Source: Dechloromonas hankyongensis
Lineage (GTDB): Bacteria; Pseudomonadota; Gammaproteobacteria; Burkholderiales; Rhodocyclaceae
NCBI RefSeq assembly: GCF_022012295.1
Contig: NZ_JAKLTN010000002.1
Coordinates: forward strand, 1,415,843-1,479,842
Direction of reading: 5' to 3'
DNA: 64,000 nt
The notes under the pieces were generated by a model, which was given only the letters and a program-made list of their open reading frames with translations, had not been told where the DNA came from and ran no database searches. This document shows positions 50,180-61,466 of this stretch, piece after piece (position 1 is the stretch's first letter; every line of letters starts with the position of its first letter). The translations under genes and the position numbers were made by a program.

Positions 50180-51211
50180 TCAGTAATTCTTGACCTTCCC
50201 CTTGGGCGGCATTTTGGGGGTCCCGAAATAAGTTGCCGGCGGCGCCTTGTAGCCCGCCGCCTTGCCCTTGTCGTCGTAAATGATATTGGCCGACTGCTCC
50301 TGCGGCTTGGCCCGACTGGCAGTGATTTCCATGGTCGCCGCCCGCGCCGGACCGCTGCGGTCCATCTCGGAACGGACGATGCGCATCCGTTCGACCGAAA
50401 TCCGCTTGTCCACCGCTTCGGTCGAAAAGCCACGCTGGACCAGGGTTTCCCGGATATTGAGCAGGTTCTCGAGTTCCTTCGACGTGCGCAGCGAGCGTAC
50501 CGGCTCGCCCCAGCTTTCCTTGGGCTTGGTGACGGCGATGTTGAACTCGTCCGGATTGCTCACCATGCGGGCGATTTCCAGACGGTTCTGGCGCATCGCC
50601 CATTCGAGCGCACCATCGCCCCAGTCGTTTTTCGGCGTCCGATCGGCGCCCTTCTCGATCAGCTTGCGCGCCAGGTCGGGATGCCCCTCGTAAACCGCCA
50701 TCATCAACACGCTGGAGCCATTGGTACTGCGCGCATTGATGTCGGCACCCTGCGCCATCAGGTAGTCCGCCACCTCGGCATGGCCAGCGAAGACCGCGTA
50801 ATGCAGCGCCGACCACTGGCGCCCTGCGGCATTGATGCGTGCCCCGCGCTCAATCAGCCATTTGACGGCGTCCAGTTGACCGCGCCAGGCCGCCAGCGCC
50901 AGGGCCGATTCGCCATTGGCGTTGAGCTTGTCGATATCGGCGCCGCGCGAAATGAACAGGCGCATCAGCTCGATCTTGCCCTCCCACGCGCCAATCATCA
51001 GCCCGGTACCGATCCGGCTGCCCAGGTAATCCGGCGGCATCCCCGCATCCAGCCATTGCTCGGCCTGGCGGATATCGCCCAGTTCCATGCTGTTGGTGAA
51101 GGCCACCGGGTCGGGCGGCATGCCGCCCGCCGAAAAAACAGGGGACGCTGCCGACAGCAAGCCGCCCATCCCGATTATCATGGCGACCAGTCTTTTCGCA
51201 GTCAGTTTCAT
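50180..51211 (-). CDS. Exported ankyrin-repeat protein
   Basis: A 343-residue protein with a signal peptide (MKLTAKRLVAMIIGMGGLLS, cleavage near VFS/A). Five or six ankyrin repeats cover about residues 35-215 (for example NGESALALAAWRGQLDAVKWLIERGARIN). The C-terminal 120 residues are charged and repeat-free. Ankyrin repeats bind proteins; the partner is unknown. Its start is 37 bases from the divergent TonB-like gene. Confidence 0.9.
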   Translation of the reverse strand: MKLTAKRLVAMIIGMGGLLSAASPVFSAGGMPPDPVAFTNSMELGDIRQAEQWLDAGMPPDYLGSRIGTGLMIGAWEGKIELMRLFISRGADIDKLNANGESALALAAWRGQLDAVKWLIERGARINAAGRQWSALHYAVFAGHAEVADYLMAQGADINARSTNGSSVLMMAVYEGHPDLARKLIEKGADRTPKNDWGDGALEWAMRQNRLEIARMVSNPDEFNIAVTKPKESWGEPVRSLRTSKELENLLNIRETLVQRGFSTEAVDKRISVERMRIVRSEMDRSGPARAATMEITASRAKPQEQSANIIYDDKGKAAGYKAPPATYFGTPKMPPKGKVKNY

Positions 51212-51248
51212 TGCACTTCCATTGCCTCAGGCCAGTCCCCATTTTCTC

Positions 51249-51776
51249 ATGATCAGAGCCGATTTCCGGTTATTCGCGGCGCTGGCGCTGTCGCTCTGTC
51301 TGCATGGGCTGCCTGTCCTGCCCGAGATGCTGGCGGCTACCCGGCGCCCCCCGCCGGCACCGCCCATCCAGGCCACGCTGCGCACCCTGCCGCCGCCCAC
51401 GGCAGCCCCCTCGCCCCCCCTGCTGCTACCGGAGCCGCCGCCGCGGCATAGCGAACCGCCTAAGCCGCATCGGCAACCCACGCCGGCGCCAGCCGGCCCG
51501 AAAACGTGGACACAGGTCGTTCGCGAGCAGCTGAAAAAGCTCGACGCCGCCGGCCAGTTCTATCCGCCCGAAGCCATCGCTCGCGGCCTGGAAGGCGAGG
51601 CGCTGGTCTTGCTGATCATCGACGAAAGTGGCCAGGTGGTCGCCACCCGGCTCGAGCAAGGCAGCGGCCACCCTATCCTGGACGACGCCGCCCTGCGGGC
51701 GGCCCGCTCGCTGAAATCCTTGCCCGCCGACGCCCCCCGTCAGACGGTCCTTCCCGTCCGCTTCCGGCTCAAATAG
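51249..51776 (+). CDS. TonB-family energy transducer-like protein
   Basis: A 175-residue protein with an N-terminal membrane anchor (FRLFAALALSLCLHGLPVL), a proline-rich periplasmic linker (about 35-85) and a TonB C-terminal domain (FYPPEAIARGLEGEALVLLIIDESGQV... SGHPILDDAALRAARSL). No exbB or exbD is adjacent. It may serve a particular outer membrane receptor or be a TonB-like structural protein. The in-frame ATG further upstream overlaps the ankyrin gene and is rejected. Confidence 0.88.
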   Translation: MIRADFRLFAALALSLCLHGLPVLPEMLAATRRPPPAPPIQATLRTLPPPTAAPSPPLLLPEPPPRHSEPPKPHRQPTPAPAGPKTWTQVVREQLKKLDAAGQFYPPEAIARGLEGEALVLLIIDESGQVVATRLEQGSGHPILDDAALRAARSLKSLPADAPRQTVLPVRFRLK

Positions 51777-51866
51777 GCCGCGGCAGTGCCTTCGCAGCTA
51801 CAGAGGTATAATATTGCTAAAAATCAATAAATTATCACTATCGTCATAGATACGGGGAGAATTAAA

Positions 51867-53495
51867 ATGGGTTTATTAAATAGGCTAAAGCTTTCCTCGC
51901 GAATGCAGCTGCTGGTCGGCCTGACCTTGGTCGGCCTGCTGGTTCTCTGCGTCACGACCCTTTACCAGCTCAAGGACACGATGCTGGAAGATCGCAAGGA
52001 AAAGACCAAGAATCTGGTCGAGGTCGGCATGGGCATCATCGCCCACCAACACAAGCTGGCGGCAGCCGGCGGCGTTGCCGAAGAAGATGCGAAGAAGGCG
52101 GCCAAGGAAGCGCTGCGCAACCTGCGCTACAACACCAACGACTACTATTTCATCATCGACGCCGACAACAACTACGTCCTGATGCCGCCCAAGCCGGAAA
52201 ACGAGGGCAAGAACGTCAGCGACGGCAAGGACGCCAACGGCAAGTTCCTTTTTCGCGAAATCAACGCAGCGGCCAAGGCGGGCGGCGGCTTTGTCGATTA
52301 CTGGTTCCCCCGTCCCGGCCAGACCGTGGCGGCACCCAAGCTTTCCTACGCCGCCCGTTTCGAGCCGTGGGGCTGGTCCCTCGGGACCGGCATTTACATC
52401 GATGACGTCAATGCCGAATTCCAGCGCAACGCCCTGCTGTTCGGCGGTATTTCGCTGGCCCTGCTGATCACCCTCAGCGTCATCGGCCTGCTGATCGGCC
52501 GCAGCGTCACCCGCCAGCTGGGCGGCGAACCGACCCTCGTCGTCGACATCATGCAACGCGTGGCAGCCGGCGACCTGACGGCCAGCGCCGAATCAGCACA
52601 GAACGGCAGCCTGCTCCACTCGCTCGACCGCATGGTCGCTTCGCTGCGCCAACTCGTCAGCGAAATCAATCGCGATGCCAACATCCTGGTCGATAACGCC
52701 CAGCATATCGCCACCGCATCCGACGAGGTGACCAAGGCGGCCGAACACCAATCCGACGCCACGTCGGCCATGGCCGCGGCGATCGAGGAACTGACCGTCA
52801 GCTCCAACCATATTTCGGATAGCGCCCGGGAAACCTCGGCCGATTCGCGGGAAGCGGTCGAGCTGTCCACCCAGGGCGCCGAGCGGGTCGGCCAGGCGAC
52901 CGATGCCATCCAGCAGGTCTCGTCCACCGTCAGCGGCGTCGCCGAACGGATCCGCACGCTGGAAAGCCGGGCCGAACAGATTTCCAGCATCGCCAACGTG
53001 ATCAAGGACATCGCCGGCCAGACCAACCTGCTGGCGCTTAACGCCGCCATCGAAGCGGCGCGGGCCGGCGAACAGGGACGCGGCTTTGCGGTCGTCGCCG
53101 ACGAAGTGCGCAAGCTGGCCGAACGCACGTCCAGCGCGACGACCGAGATCGAGCAGATGATCGTCGCCATCCAGGCCGACACCAATGGCGCCGTCGAAGC
53201 CATGAATGCGGCGCTGCCGGAAGTGCAGCTTGGCGTGCAGCTGGCCGAATCGGCCACCGGTTCGCTGCGCGCCATCCAGGAAGGAGCGCGGCGCACGCTC
53301 GATCGCGTCGGCGAAGTGGCCGACGCGACGCACGAACAAAGTGCTGCCAGCACGTCGATCGCCCAGCGGGTCGAGCAGATTGCCAACATGGTCGAGGAAA
53401 CGACGACGACCATACGCGGCACCACCGCCACGGCCCATCAGTTGGAAGACATCGCCAACAACCTGAAGAGCCTGATCAGCCGCTTCCGGGTCTGA
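51867..53495 (+). CDS. Methyl-accepting chemotaxis protein with single Cache domain (paralogue)
   Basis: A 542-residue chemoreceptor with the same design as that at 2711-4336: membrane helix (about 11-32), sCache_2-type sensor (about 40-190; [20 protein letters not shown] and [13 protein letters not shown]), second helix (about 190-212), HAMP-like region, and a signalling domain with [27 protein letters not shown] hairpin. Upstream DNA is AT-rich with a TATAAT-like hexamer (51807-51813 region), and GGGGAGA is the ribosome-binding site. Confidence 0.95.
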   Translation: MGLLNRLKLSSRMQLLVGLTLVGLLVLCVTTLYQLKDTMLEDRKEKTKNLVEVGMGIIAHQHKLAAAGGVAEEDAKKAAKEALRNLRYNTNDYYFIIDADNNYVLMPPKPENEGKNVSDGKDANGKFLFREINAAAKAGGGFVDYWFPRPGQTVAAPKLSYAARFEPWGWSLGTGIYIDDVNAEFQRNALLFGGISLALLITLSVIGLLIGRSVTRQLGGEPTLVVDIMQRVAAGDLTASAESAQNGSLLHSLDRMVASLRQLVSEINRDANILVDNAQHIATASDEVTKAAEHQSDATSAMAAAIEELTVSSNHISDSARETSADSREAVELSTQGAERVGQATDAIQQVSSTVSGVAERIRTLESRAEQISSIANVIKDIAGQTNLLALNAAIEAARAGEQGRGFAVVADEVRKLAERTSSATTEIEQMIVAIQADTNGAVEAMNAALPEVQLGVQLAESATGSLRAIQEGARRTLDRVGEVADATHEQSAASTSIAQRVEQIANMVEETTTTIRGTTATAHQLEDIANNLKSLISRFRV

Positions 53496-53522
53496 TCCCG
53501 GCTTGCTACGCTCCGGCGCGGC

Positions 53523-54722
53523 TCACACCGCGCCGGCCGCCCGCAACTCGGCAATACGCGCCGCAGGGTAGCCGAGTTCGGCCAACACGGCGTCGGTATG
53601 CGCACCCAGGTCCGGCCCCAACCACTCCGTTCCACCTGGTGTCGCCGACAACTTGGGGACGATGCCGGGAATGCGGAAATCCTTGCCATCCGGCAATTTG
53701 GCGGCTTCGAACATGTGGCGGGCGATGAATTGCGGGTCGGCGAACATGTCGACGGCCGAATAGACCCGTGAGGCGGGCACTTCGGCCGCAGCCAGGATAG
53801 CCAGCACTTCGCTTTCGTCATGGTTGGCGCACCAGCGGTCGATCAGACCGTAGACTTCGTCGCGCCGCGCATCGCGGCCGGCGTTGTCGGCCAGACCAGG
53901 ATCGTCGGCGAGGTCCTGGCGCCCGATGGCGGCCATGAAGCGCTTGAAGATGGCATCGCCGTTAGCGCCGATGGTGACGTGCTTGCCGTCGCGCGTGGTG
54001 TGGGTGTTCGACGGCGTGATGCCGGGCATGATGTTGCCGGTGCGCTCGCGCACGAAACCGAAGACGTCGAACTCGGGAACCAGCGATTCCATCATGGCGA
54101 ACACCGCTTCGTAGAGCGCGACATCGACCACCTGTCCGGCCCCGCCATTGACTTCCTTGTGGCGCAGCGCCATCAACGCGCCGATCGCGCCCCACAGCGC
54201 GGCGATCGAATCGCCGATGGAAATCCCGGTGCGCACCGGCGGCCGGTCCGGGAAACCGGTGATGTAGCGCAAGCCACCCATCGACTCGCCGACCGCGCCG
54301 AAGCCCGGCTGATCCTTGTACGGCCCGGTCTGCCCGAACCCCGACAAACGGACCATGACCAGGCCGGGATTGTCGGCTTTCAGCTGCTCCCAGCCCAGAC
54401 CGAGCTTTTCCAGCACGCCCGGACGGAAGTTCTCGACCAGTATATCGGCCCCGGCGATCAGCTTGCGCACGAATTCGCGGCCCTCCGGATGTTTCAGGTT
54501 GGCGGTCACCGATTTCTTGTTGCGCGCCTGGACATACCACCACAGCGACGTCCCCTCGTACAGCTTGCGCCATTTGCGCAGCGGATCGCCGCCGTCCGGG
54601 GATTCGACCTTGATCACCTCGGCCCCGAACTCGGCCATGATGCGTGTGCAGAACGGCCCAGCGATCAGGGTGCCCAGTTCGACCACGCGCAGGCCGGCCA
54701 GGGGCTTTGCCGCTTCACTCAT
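53523..54722 (-). CDS. Class III (family III) CoA-transferase
   Basis: A 399-residue CaiB/BaiF-type enzyme that moves CoA between carboxylic acids. Family features: GLRVVELGTLIAGPFCTRIMAEFGAEVIKVE, NKKSVTANLKHPEGRE, the NFRPGVLEKLGLG segment (the catalytic Asp is expected in the region LSGFGQTGPYKDQPGFGAV...GDSIAAL). Substrate unknown; such genes accompany succinyl-CoA, malate or mesaconate transfer. It starts one base after murI's stop; the longer in-frame extension lies inside murI and is rejected. Confidence 0.92.
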   Translation of the reverse strand: MSEAAKPLAGLRVVELGTLIAGPFCTRIMAEFGAEVIKVESPDGGDPLRKWRKLYEGTSLWWYVQARNKKSVTANLKHPEGREFVRKLIAGADILVENFRPGVLEKLGLGWEQLKADNPGLVMVRLSGFGQTGPYKDQPGFGAVGESMGGLRYITGFPDRPPVRTGISIGDSIAALWGAIGALMALRHKEVNGGAGQVVDVALYEAVFAMMESLVPEFDVFGFVRERTGNIMPGITPSNTHTTRDGKHVTIGANGDAIFKRFMAAIGRQDLADDPGLADNAGRDARRDEVYGLIDRWCANHDESEVLAILAAAEVPASRVYSAVDMFADPQFIARHMFEAAKLPDGKDFRIPGIVPKLSATPGGTEWLGPDLGAHTDAVLAELGYPAARIAELRAAGAV

Positions 54723-54723
54723 G

Positions 54724-55509
54724 TCAGGGCTCCCAGTGTTCGACATGCATTTTCTTTCCGAGCAGGCGATCGACCGTGACTCCCACCGCTTGCGGTGCAC
54801 CGCTGGTCGCCAGGCGCAGTTGCCCGCTGCCGCCGCCGAGCAGATTTCCGGCTGCCAATAGGCGCTCCAGTTGGCGCGCCACAGCCTCGCCGGTATCGAG
54901 CAAGGCGACGCCGGCCGGCAGGCGCCGGGCAATCGCGGCGGCGACCCATGGGTAGTGCGTGCAGCCGAGCACGACGACATCCGCTCCCGCCTCGGCGACC
55001 GGCGCGACAAAGGTGTCGAGCAGCTGTTCGACCGCCGCGCTGTCCGGCCCGTCGGTTTCAATGGCCTCGGCGAGGCCGGGACAGGCTTGCGCCACCACGC
55101 GATGCTGCTGGGCATGGTTGCCGACCAGCCGCTGGAAGCGCTCGCTATGCAGGGTCCGCGTCGTCGCCAGCACGCCGATGACGCCGGTGCGGCTCTGCGT
55201 CACCGCCGGTTTGACGCCCGGTTCGAGGGCGACGATGGGCAAATCGACCGCCGCGCGGATCGCCTCGGCCGCCGCTGCGGTGGCGGTATTGCAGGCAACG
55301 ACCAGGGCCTTGGCGCCATGCCGCACCAGCGCTTCGGCGATCAGCACGCCACGCTCGCGGAGAAAGGCTTCCGGGCGGTCGCCGTAAGGCAGATAGCGGG
55401 TATCGGCAAAGTAGAAGAAATCTTCCTGCGGCAGTCGTTCGCGCAGGGCGCGCAGCACCGTCAGCCCGCCAAGGCCGGAGTCGAAGACAGCGATGGGTTG
55501 CGAATTCAC
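54724..55509 (-). CDS. murI: Glutamate racemase
   Basis: Makes D-glutamate for peptidoglycan. The 261-residue protein has both catalytic cysteines in context: VACNTATAAA and LGCTHYPWV, and the N-terminal AVFDSGLGGLTVLRAL. It lies between the hybrid kinase (27-base gap) and the CoA-transferase, in the same orientation. Confidence 0.96.
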   Translation of the reverse strand: MNSQPIAVFDSGLGGLTVLRALRERLPQEDFFYFADTRYLPYGDRPEAFLRERGVLIAEALVRHGAKALVVACNTATAAAAEAIRAAVDLPIVALEPGVKPAVTQSRTGVIGVLATTRTLHSERFQRLVGNHAQQHRVVAQACPGLAEAIETDGPDSAAVEQLLDTFVAPVAEAGADVVVLGCTHYPWVAAAIARRLPAGVALLDTGEAVARQLERLLAAGNLLGGGSGQLRLATSGAPQAVGVTVDRLLGKKMHVEHWEP

Positions 55510-55528
55510 GAGAAGATAGCCGATGGGA

Positions 55529-55547
55529 AAAGGGCCTCAGCGCCCTT
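55529..55547 (-). terminator. Hairpin at the end of the hybrid kinase gene
   Basis: AAGGGC/GCCCTT stem with a loop containing the kinase stop codon; reading on the reverse strand it is followed by T residues. A weak terminator before murI. Confidence 0.4.
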
Positions 55548-57375
55548 CGGGAAGGCTGTGCAGCATAGCACCTAACAGGTTCAGATCGACTGGCTTGGTC
55601 AGGAAATCGGTCATCCCCGCCGCCACGCAACGTTCCCTGTCCTCGGCAAAGGCGCCGGCAGTCAGCGCGATGATGGGCAGCGGGCTCCGCCCCTGCTCCG
55701 CTTCCCAGCGGCGTATCCGGGCCGTCGCCTCGAAGCCGTCCATGATCGGCATCTGGCAGTCCATCAACAACACATCGGGCGCTTCGCCGGCGGTCACCCG
55801 GCGTACGGCTTCCGCGCCGTCGTGCGCCATGTCGCTGTGAAAACCCAGTTTGCTCAACATGGCCCCGACCACCTTGCGGTTGGTGGCATTGTCATCGACC
55901 ACCAGGACACGCAGGGCCCGCCCGGCCGGCACATCGCCCCCCGCCGCCACGGGGGCAAGGCGCGGCGTCCGGCGGCGCTCGACGTCGCTGCCGACCATGC
56001 CCGCCCGAATGGTGAAGCGCACCCGGGTTCCCTCCCCTTCGCAGCTGTCGATACCCACCTCGCCGCCCATCAGGTCGACCAGATTGCGGACGATGGACAG
56101 GCCCAGGCCGGTACCGCCGTAGTGGCGCGTAGTCGAGGCATCGACCTGCGAAAACGGCTGGAACAGCAGCGGCAGCTTGTCGGCCGGTATGCCGATGCCG
56201 GTGTCGGTCACCGTAAATTCGAGCACCACGCCGTCGGCATCGGAGGACAGCACCTTCCCGGCAAGGATCACGCCGCCCCGGGCGGTGAATTTGATGGCAT
56301 TGCCCACCAGGTTGGACAGCATCTGGCGCAGGCGGACCGGGTCGGCGGTGAAGCAGGCGTCGGCATCGCCGGCCCAGTGCACATCGAGTTGCAGGTCCTT
56401 GCTGCGCGCCTCTTCGCCAAACAGCATGGCCATCTCGTCCAGCAGATGGGCGGGGACGAAGGGCAGCGCCTCGAGTTCGACGCGCCCGGCCTCGATTTTC
56501 GACAGGTCGAGGATGTCGTTGAGCAAGGCCATCAGGGTCTGGCCGGAATTGACGATGACGCGGAGATAGTCCTGGCGCTCGCTCTCCTGCAAATCCGGCA
56601 TCATCAGCAATTGGGCTGTGCCGAGAATGCCGTTCATCGGGGTTCGTATCTCGTGCGACATCGTCGCCAGAAACTGGCTCTTGGCCTGGTTGGCGGCTTC
56701 GGTGCCATGCAGGGCATGCTCCAGTTCCTCGGCCATCTGCCGCATCTGGGCCGCCAGGCGCAGGGAGCTGTCGAGACGCTCGTGAAAGAAGCGGGAACTC
56801 TGCAGCGCCGCGATGAGATAGAGCGTGGAAACGGCGGCCAGGATCCAGTCGCCGGCGCCGTGGAAATCGAATGACGCGGTCAGGATGATCGCCCCCATGA
56901 CGGGCACGGCATAGCTGCGAAAAGCCCGTGGCACGGCCGATAGGAGCGGCACGGCACCCGAGACCATGCCAGCCAGGACCAGCGCGACGAGCAGGCGCGT
57001 ATAGCCGGGCTCGACCAGCATCATGGCGACGCCGCCGGCACTCCACAACAAGGCGGCGCCAAAAGTGGCTGCGATGGCCCGGCGCTGCCACAAGGCGACC
57101 GCCCCGGCTTCGGGCGAAACGGCGAAAAAGCGGCGGGCCAGCCCGTAGCGCGCAGCGGCAACGCTCACCGCCAGCCCCCACCAGACGATGGCCCAGGTCG
57201 GCGGATGCAAGCCACCGATCAGGTACAGCAACAGGCAGGCATTGATCGCCACGACGGCCTGGGCGAGACCCGTATTGCGAAACAGCAGGCGCGTCTTTTC
57301 CAGATCGACATCGTCGGTGGCGAAAGCGGCCGGCCGCGACGAGGCCGAAGGAACTTGGCGAGGTGATTCTGTCAT
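55537..57375 (-). CDS. Hybrid sensor histidine kinase/response regulator
   Basis: A 612-residue protein. The N-terminal 210 residues hold about six membrane helices (no obvious sensor domain), then a kinase core with His near residue 246 (FLATMSHEIRTPMNGILG), N box (LSNLVGNAIKFT), and G boxes (DTGIGIPADK, GGTGLGLSIV), and a C-terminal receiver with Asp in VLLMDCQMPIMDGFEA (about 537). BarA/LuxQ-like hybrid layout without an HPt domain, so it needs a separate phosphotransfer protein. No cognate regulator is adjacent. Confidence 0.93.
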   Translation of the reverse strand: MTESPRQVPSASSRPAAFATDDVDLEKTRLLFRNTGLAQAVVAINACLLLYLIGGLHPPTWAIVWWGLAVSVAAARYGLARRFFAVSPEAGAVALWQRRAIAATFGAALLWSAGGVAMMLVEPGYTRLLVALVLAGMVSGAVPLLSAVPRAFRSYAVPVMGAIILTASFDFHGAGDWILAAVSTLYLIAALQSSRFFHERLDSSLRLAAQMRQMAEELEHALHGTEAANQAKSQFLATMSHEIRTPMNGILGTAQLLMMPDLQESERQDYLRVIVNSGQTLMALLNDILDLSKIEAGRVELEALPFVPAHLLDEMAMLFGEEARSKDLQLDVHWAGDADACFTADPVRLRQMLSNLVGNAIKFTARGGVILAGKVLSSDADGVVLEFTVTDTGIGIPADKLPLLFQPFSQVDASTTRHYGGTGLGLSIVRNLVDLMGGEVGIDSCEGEGTRVRFTIRAGMVGSDVERRRTPRLAPVAAGGDVPAGRALRVLVVDDNATNRKVVGAMLSKLGFHSDMAHDGAEAVRRVTAGEAPDVLLMDCQMPIMDGFEATARIRRWEAEQGRSPLPIIALTAGAFAEDRERCVAAGMTDFLTKPVDLNLLGAMLHSLPEGR

Positions 57376-57497
57376 TTCTCGGAAACCGGGTTGGACGGCC
57401 CATTCGCGCAGGCGACGGGGGACGCTCGCCGGCAGTGTCCCTGCAAATCAGCAGACGGTCAATGCCGGCCAGGACGGGTCAGCAAACGTGCGGGCAG

Positions 57498-57523
57498 AAA
57501 AAAGGCCCCCTCGCGGAGGCCTC
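57498..57523 (-). terminator. Rho-independent terminator of icd
   Basis: On the reverse strand AGGCC...GGCCT stem followed by six T, 26 bases after the icd stop. Confidence 0.8.
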
Positions 57524-57548
57524 GTGCGCAGCTCGCCGTGCAAGCCGC

Positions 57549-58790
57549 CTATATGCGGGCGATCATCGCGTCGCCGAACTCCGAGCAGGACAACTCGTTG
57601 GCGCCGTCCATCAGGCGGGCGAAGTCATAAGTCACCTGCTTGTCGCCGATGGCGGCTTCCATGGACTTGATGACCAGATTGGCCGCCTCGACCCAGCCGA
57701 GATGGCGCAGCATCATTTCGGCCGACAGAATCAGCGAGCCCGGGTTCACCTTATCCAGACCGGCGTACTTCGGCGCCGTGCCGTGCGTCGCCTCGAAGCA
57801 AGCGTACTGGTCGGAGATATTGGCGCCCGGCGCGATCCCGATGCCGCCGACCTGGGCGGCCAGGGCATCGGAAATATAGTCGCCGTTCAGGTTGGTGGTG
57901 GCGATCACGTCGTACTCGGCTGGCCGCAGCAGGATCTGCTGCAGGAAGGCGTCGGCGATGGAATCCTTGATGATGATCTCGCGGCCGGATTTCGGATTGC
58001 GGATCTTGCACCACGGGCCGCCGTCGATCAGCTCGGCGCCGAACTCCTTCTGCGCCAGCTGGTAGGCCGTGTCGCGGAACAGGCCTTCCGTGAATTTCAT
58101 GATGTTGCCCTTGTGCACGATGGTCACCGACTTGCGATCATTGTCGAGGGCGTACTTGATCGCGGCACGGACCAGGCGCGACGTCCCTTCGACCGAGATC
58201 GGCTTGATGCCGATGCCCGAGCTTTCCGGAAAGCGGATCTTCTTGACGCCCATTTCCTCCTGCAGGAACTTGGTCAGCTTCTTGACGCCTTCCGAGCCGA
58301 CGGCCCATTCGATGCCGGCGTAGATGTCCTCGGTGTTCTCGCGGAAGATGACCATATTGGTCAGTTCCGGATGCTTCAGCGGCGACGGTACGCCCTTGAA
58401 ATACTGGACCGGACGCACGCACTGGTAGAGGTCGAGTTCCTGGCGCAGCGCCACGTTCAGCGAACGGATGCCGCCGCCGACCGGTGTCGTCATCGGCCCC
58501 TTGATCGACACCGAGTATTCCTTCAGTGCATCGAAGGTTTCCTTGGGCAGCCATTCATCCGAACCGTACAGGCGGGTCGATTTCTCGCCGGCATAGACTT
58601 CCATCCAGTGAATCTTCTTCTGGCCACCATAGGCCTTCTCAACGGCCGCATCGATCACCTTGATCATCACCGGCGTGATATCGATGCCGATGCCGTCGCC
58701 CTCGATGAACGGAATGATCGGGTTATCCGGAATCGCCTGCCCCGGAACGATTTTCGAACCACCTTGCGGAACCTTGATATGAGAAGTCAT
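57549..58790 (-). CDS. icd: NADP-dependent isocitrate dehydrogenase, homodimeric type
   Basis: TCA-cycle enzyme making 2-oxoglutarate and NADPH. 413 residues, as in E. coli Icd. The AceK target serine is Ser110 in [13 protein letters not shown]; active-site segments [12 protein letters not shown] and [17 protein letters not shown] are present. The ATG at 58790 follows GGAGTGAAT; the frame continues upstream to 58871 but without homology. Next to it in the same direction is the unrelated monomeric IDH. Confidence 0.97.
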   Translation of the reverse strand: MTSHIKVPQGGSKIVPGQAIPDNPIIPFIEGDGIGIDITPVMIKVIDAAVEKAYGGQKKIHWMEVYAGEKSTRLYGSDEWLPKETFDALKEYSVSIKGPMTTPVGGGIRSLNVALRQELDLYQCVRPVQYFKGVPSPLKHPELTNMVIFRENTEDIYAGIEWAVGSEGVKKLTKFLQEEMGVKKIRFPESSGIGIKPISVEGTSRLVRAAIKYALDNDRKSVTIVHKGNIMKFTEGLFRDTAYQLAQKEFGAELIDGGPWCKIRNPKSGREIIIKDSIADAFLQQILLRPAEYDVIATTNLNGDYISDALAAQVGGIGIAPGANISDQYACFEATHGTAPKYAGLDKVNPGSLILSAEMMLRHLGWVEAANLVIKSMEAAIGDKQVTYDFARLMDGANELSCSEFGDAMIARI

Positions 58791-58956
58791 ATTCACTCCA
58801 TGCGCTGTTATTGGACGGCGACTGCCGAAAGTCGAATCCACCCTCTGCGGTGGCACCGGGCAATGCGTCACCCACCCCGGTAGCGCGTGTGATTATGCGG
58901 TAAAAGCCGCAGCCGTGTCAGCCAGCGGCCGGCAGCGGCCCAAACTGCCCAGACCA

Positions 58957-59003
58957 AAGAAAAAGGCCCGGCAAACCCATGGGGTCTGCCGGGCCTTTTG
59001 CGA
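58957..59003 (-). terminator. Terminator after the monomeric IDH gene
   Basis: AAAAGGCCCGGCA (58961-58973) pairs with TGCCGGGCCTTTT (58987-58999), a 13-bp stem. Reading on the reverse strand it ends in a T-run. Confidence 0.9.
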
Positions 59004-59013
59004 CTGCTTCAGC

Positions 59014-61251
59014 TTAGGCGGAAGCGACCTTGATGGCGGCGTTCAGCGTCGGGCTCGGACGCATGATGGCCTTGGTCTTCTCCGGATCGGCCTTGTAGTA
59101 GCCGCCGATATCGACTGCCTTGCCCTGCACCGTCTTCATCTCAGCGACGATCTGCGCCTCGTTGTCGGCCAGGGTCTTGGCCAGCGGCGCGAAGTGAGCT
59201 GCCAGTTCCTTGTCCTCGGTCTGGACAGCCAGTTCCTGCGCCCAGTACATGGCGAGATAGAACTGCGAACCGCGGTTGTCCAGCTCACCGGTCTTCGGCG
59301 ACGGCGACTTGTTATTGTCGAGCAGCTTGCCGGTGGCGGCATCCAGGGTCTTGGCCAGCAGCTTGGCCTTGGCGTTGTTTTCCTTGATGCCCAGCTCTTC
59401 CAGCGACACGGCCAAGGCGAGGAACTCGCCGAGCGAATCCCAGCGCAGGTGGTTTTCCTGGGTCAGCTGCTGGACGTGCTTCGGAGCCGAACCGCCGGCA
59501 CCGGTTTCGTACATGCCGCCGCCGTTCATCAGCGGGACGATGGACAGCATCTTGGCCGAGGTGCCCAGTTCCATGATCGGGAACAGGTCGGTCAGGTAGT
59601 CGCGCAGGATGTTGCCGGTCACCGAGATGGTGTCCAGACCACGAGCCACGCGTTCCAGCGTGAAGCGCATGGCGCGAACCTGCGACATGATGCGGATTTC
59701 CAGACCGTTGGTGTCGTAATCCTTGAGATAGGTTTCGACCTTCTTGATCAGTTCGGCTTCGTGCGGACGGTACGGGTCGAGCCAGAAGACGGCCGGCGTG
59801 TTGGAGTTGCGGGCGCGGGTGACGGCCAGCTTGACCCAGTCACGGATCGGGGCGTCCTTGACTTGGCACATACGCCAGATGTCGCCGGCTTCGACGTTCT
59901 GCGTCAGCAGCACTTCGCCGGAGTTGTTATCGACGATGTTGGCGATGCCGTCTTCGGCCATTTCGAAGGTCTTGTCGTGCGAGCCGTATTCCTCGGCCTG
60001 CTGGGCCATCAGGCCGACGTTGGGCACGGTGCCCATGGTGCGCGGATCGAAGTTGCCGTGCCACTTGCAGAAGTTGATCATCTCCTGATAGATGCGGGCG
60101 AAGGTCGATTCCGGCATGACGCACTTGGAATCGTACTGCTTGCCGTCGGCGCCCCACATCTTGCCGCCCTGGCGGATCATCGCCGGCATGGATGCGTCGA
60201 CGATGATGTCGTTCGGCGAGTGGAAGTTGGTGATGCCCTTGGCCGAGTCGACCATGGCCAGACGCGGACGGTGTTCCTGGCAGGCGTGCAGGTCGCGGAT
60301 GATCTCGTCGCGCTTGGATTCCGGCAGCTGCTTGATCTTCTCGTAGAGGTCGACCATGCCGTTATTGACGTTGATGCCCAGTTCCTTGAAGGTCTTGGCG
60401 TGCTTCTCGAAGGCTTCCTTGTAGTAGATCTTGACACAGTGGCCGAAGACGATGGGGTGCGAAACCTTCATCATCGTCGCCTTGACGTGCAGCGAGAACA
60501 GGATGCCCGACTGGCGGCAGTCTTCGAGCTGGGCTTCGTAGAAGTCGCACAGCGCCTTCTTGCTCATGAACATGGAGTCGATGATCTCGCCTTCGAGCAG
60601 CGACAGCTTCGGCTTCAGCACGGTGATCTTGCCGTCCTTGGCGATCAGTTCCATGCGCACTTCGCGCGGCTTGTCGAGGGTCATCGACTTTTCGCCGTGG
60701 TAGAAGTCGCCGTGGTGCATGTGGGAAACGTGGGTCTGCGACCACTGCTTCCATTCGCCCATCGAATGCGGGTGCTTCTTGGCGTAGTTCTTGACGGCGC
60801 CCGGCGCGCGGCGGTCGGAGTTGCCTTCGCGCAGCACCGGGTTGACGGCGGAACCGAGGCACTTGCCGAAACGGACCTTGAGAGCCTTCTCGTCGTCGGT
60901 GGTCGGGTTTTCCGGATAGTCGGGGATCTTGTAGCCCTTTTCCTGCAGTTCCTTGACGCAGGCCTTCAGTTGGGCGACGGAAGCCGAAATGTTCGGCAGC
61001 TTGATGATGTTGGTGTCCGGCAGCAGGCACTTCTTGCCCAGTTCGGCCAGTGTGTTCGGCAGACGCTGCTCTTCAGTCAGGAACTCCGGGAATTCAGCGA
61101 TGACACGGGCAGACACGGAAATGTCGGCCTTCTCGATCTCGATGCCGGCCGGACCGGTGAAGGTGCGGATGATCGGCAAGAACGCGCACGTCGCCAGCAG
61201 CGGCGCTTCGTCGGTCAGCGTGTAAATGATTTTTGACTTTCCACCAGCCAT
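59014..61251 (-). CDS. NADP-dependent isocitrate dehydrogenase, monomeric type
   Basis: A 745-residue enzyme of the large monomeric IDH family (typical length about 740), unrelated in sequence to Icd. Characteristic segments: [23 protein letters not shown] at the N-terminus, [25 protein letters not shown], and [13 protein letters not shown]. The ATG at 61251 follows AAGGGGAT; upstream in-frame codons to 61368 lack family similarity. It diverges from aceK (215 bases between starts). Possessing both IDH types is notable; see findings. Confidence 0.97.
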   Translation of the reverse strand: MAGGKSKIIYTLTDEAPLLATCAFLPIIRTFTGPAGIEIEKADISVSARVIAEFPEFLTEEQRLPNTLAELGKKCLLPDTNIIKLPNISASVAQLKACVKELQEKGYKIPDYPENPTTDDEKALKVRFGKCLGSAVNPVLREGNSDRRAPGAVKNYAKKHPHSMGEWKQWSQTHVSHMHHGDFYHGEKSMTLDKPREVRMELIAKDGKITVLKPKLSLLEGEIIDSMFMSKKALCDFYEAQLEDCRQSGILFSLHVKATMMKVSHPIVFGHCVKIYYKEAFEKHAKTFKELGINVNNGMVDLYEKIKQLPESKRDEIIRDLHACQEHRPRLAMVDSAKGITNFHSPNDIIVDASMPAMIRQGGKMWGADGKQYDSKCVMPESTFARIYQEMINFCKWHGNFDPRTMGTVPNVGLMAQQAEEYGSHDKTFEMAEDGIANIVDNNSGEVLLTQNVEAGDIWRMCQVKDAPIRDWVKLAVTRARNSNTPAVFWLDPYRPHEAELIKKVETYLKDYDTNGLEIRIMSQVRAMRFTLERVARGLDTISVTGNILRDYLTDLFPIMELGTSAKMLSIVPLMNGGGMYETGAGGSAPKHVQQLTQENHLRWDSLGEFLALAVSLEELGIKENNAKAKLLAKTLDAATGKLLDNNKSPSPKTGELDNRGSQFYLAMYWAQELAVQTEDKELAAHFAPLAKTLADNEAQIVAEMKTVQGKAVDIGGYYKADPEKTKAIMRPSPTLNAAIKVASA

Positions 61252-61466
61252 GAATATCCCCTTGCGTTGGATTGAGTTTTTGGGGCCGAGGGTTACTTTC
61301 GACCCTTTGTGAACCGGTTTGCAGAAGCAAAACATTGAGAGTATCGGCCGCCATCGCATCTCAGTCAACGAAATGCCTTTTCACATTGCGATTTCGCTTC
61401 AAATTCATACACATCCATGCGCTTGGCCGATGCTAATATTTGGCCAGCCACCAGCCTTCTCCAATC

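Noticed and set aside
58915..61236. A 773-codon open frame antisense to the monomeric IDH
   Set aside because: Shadow of the biased IDH codons; it has no family similarity and no ribosome-binding site.
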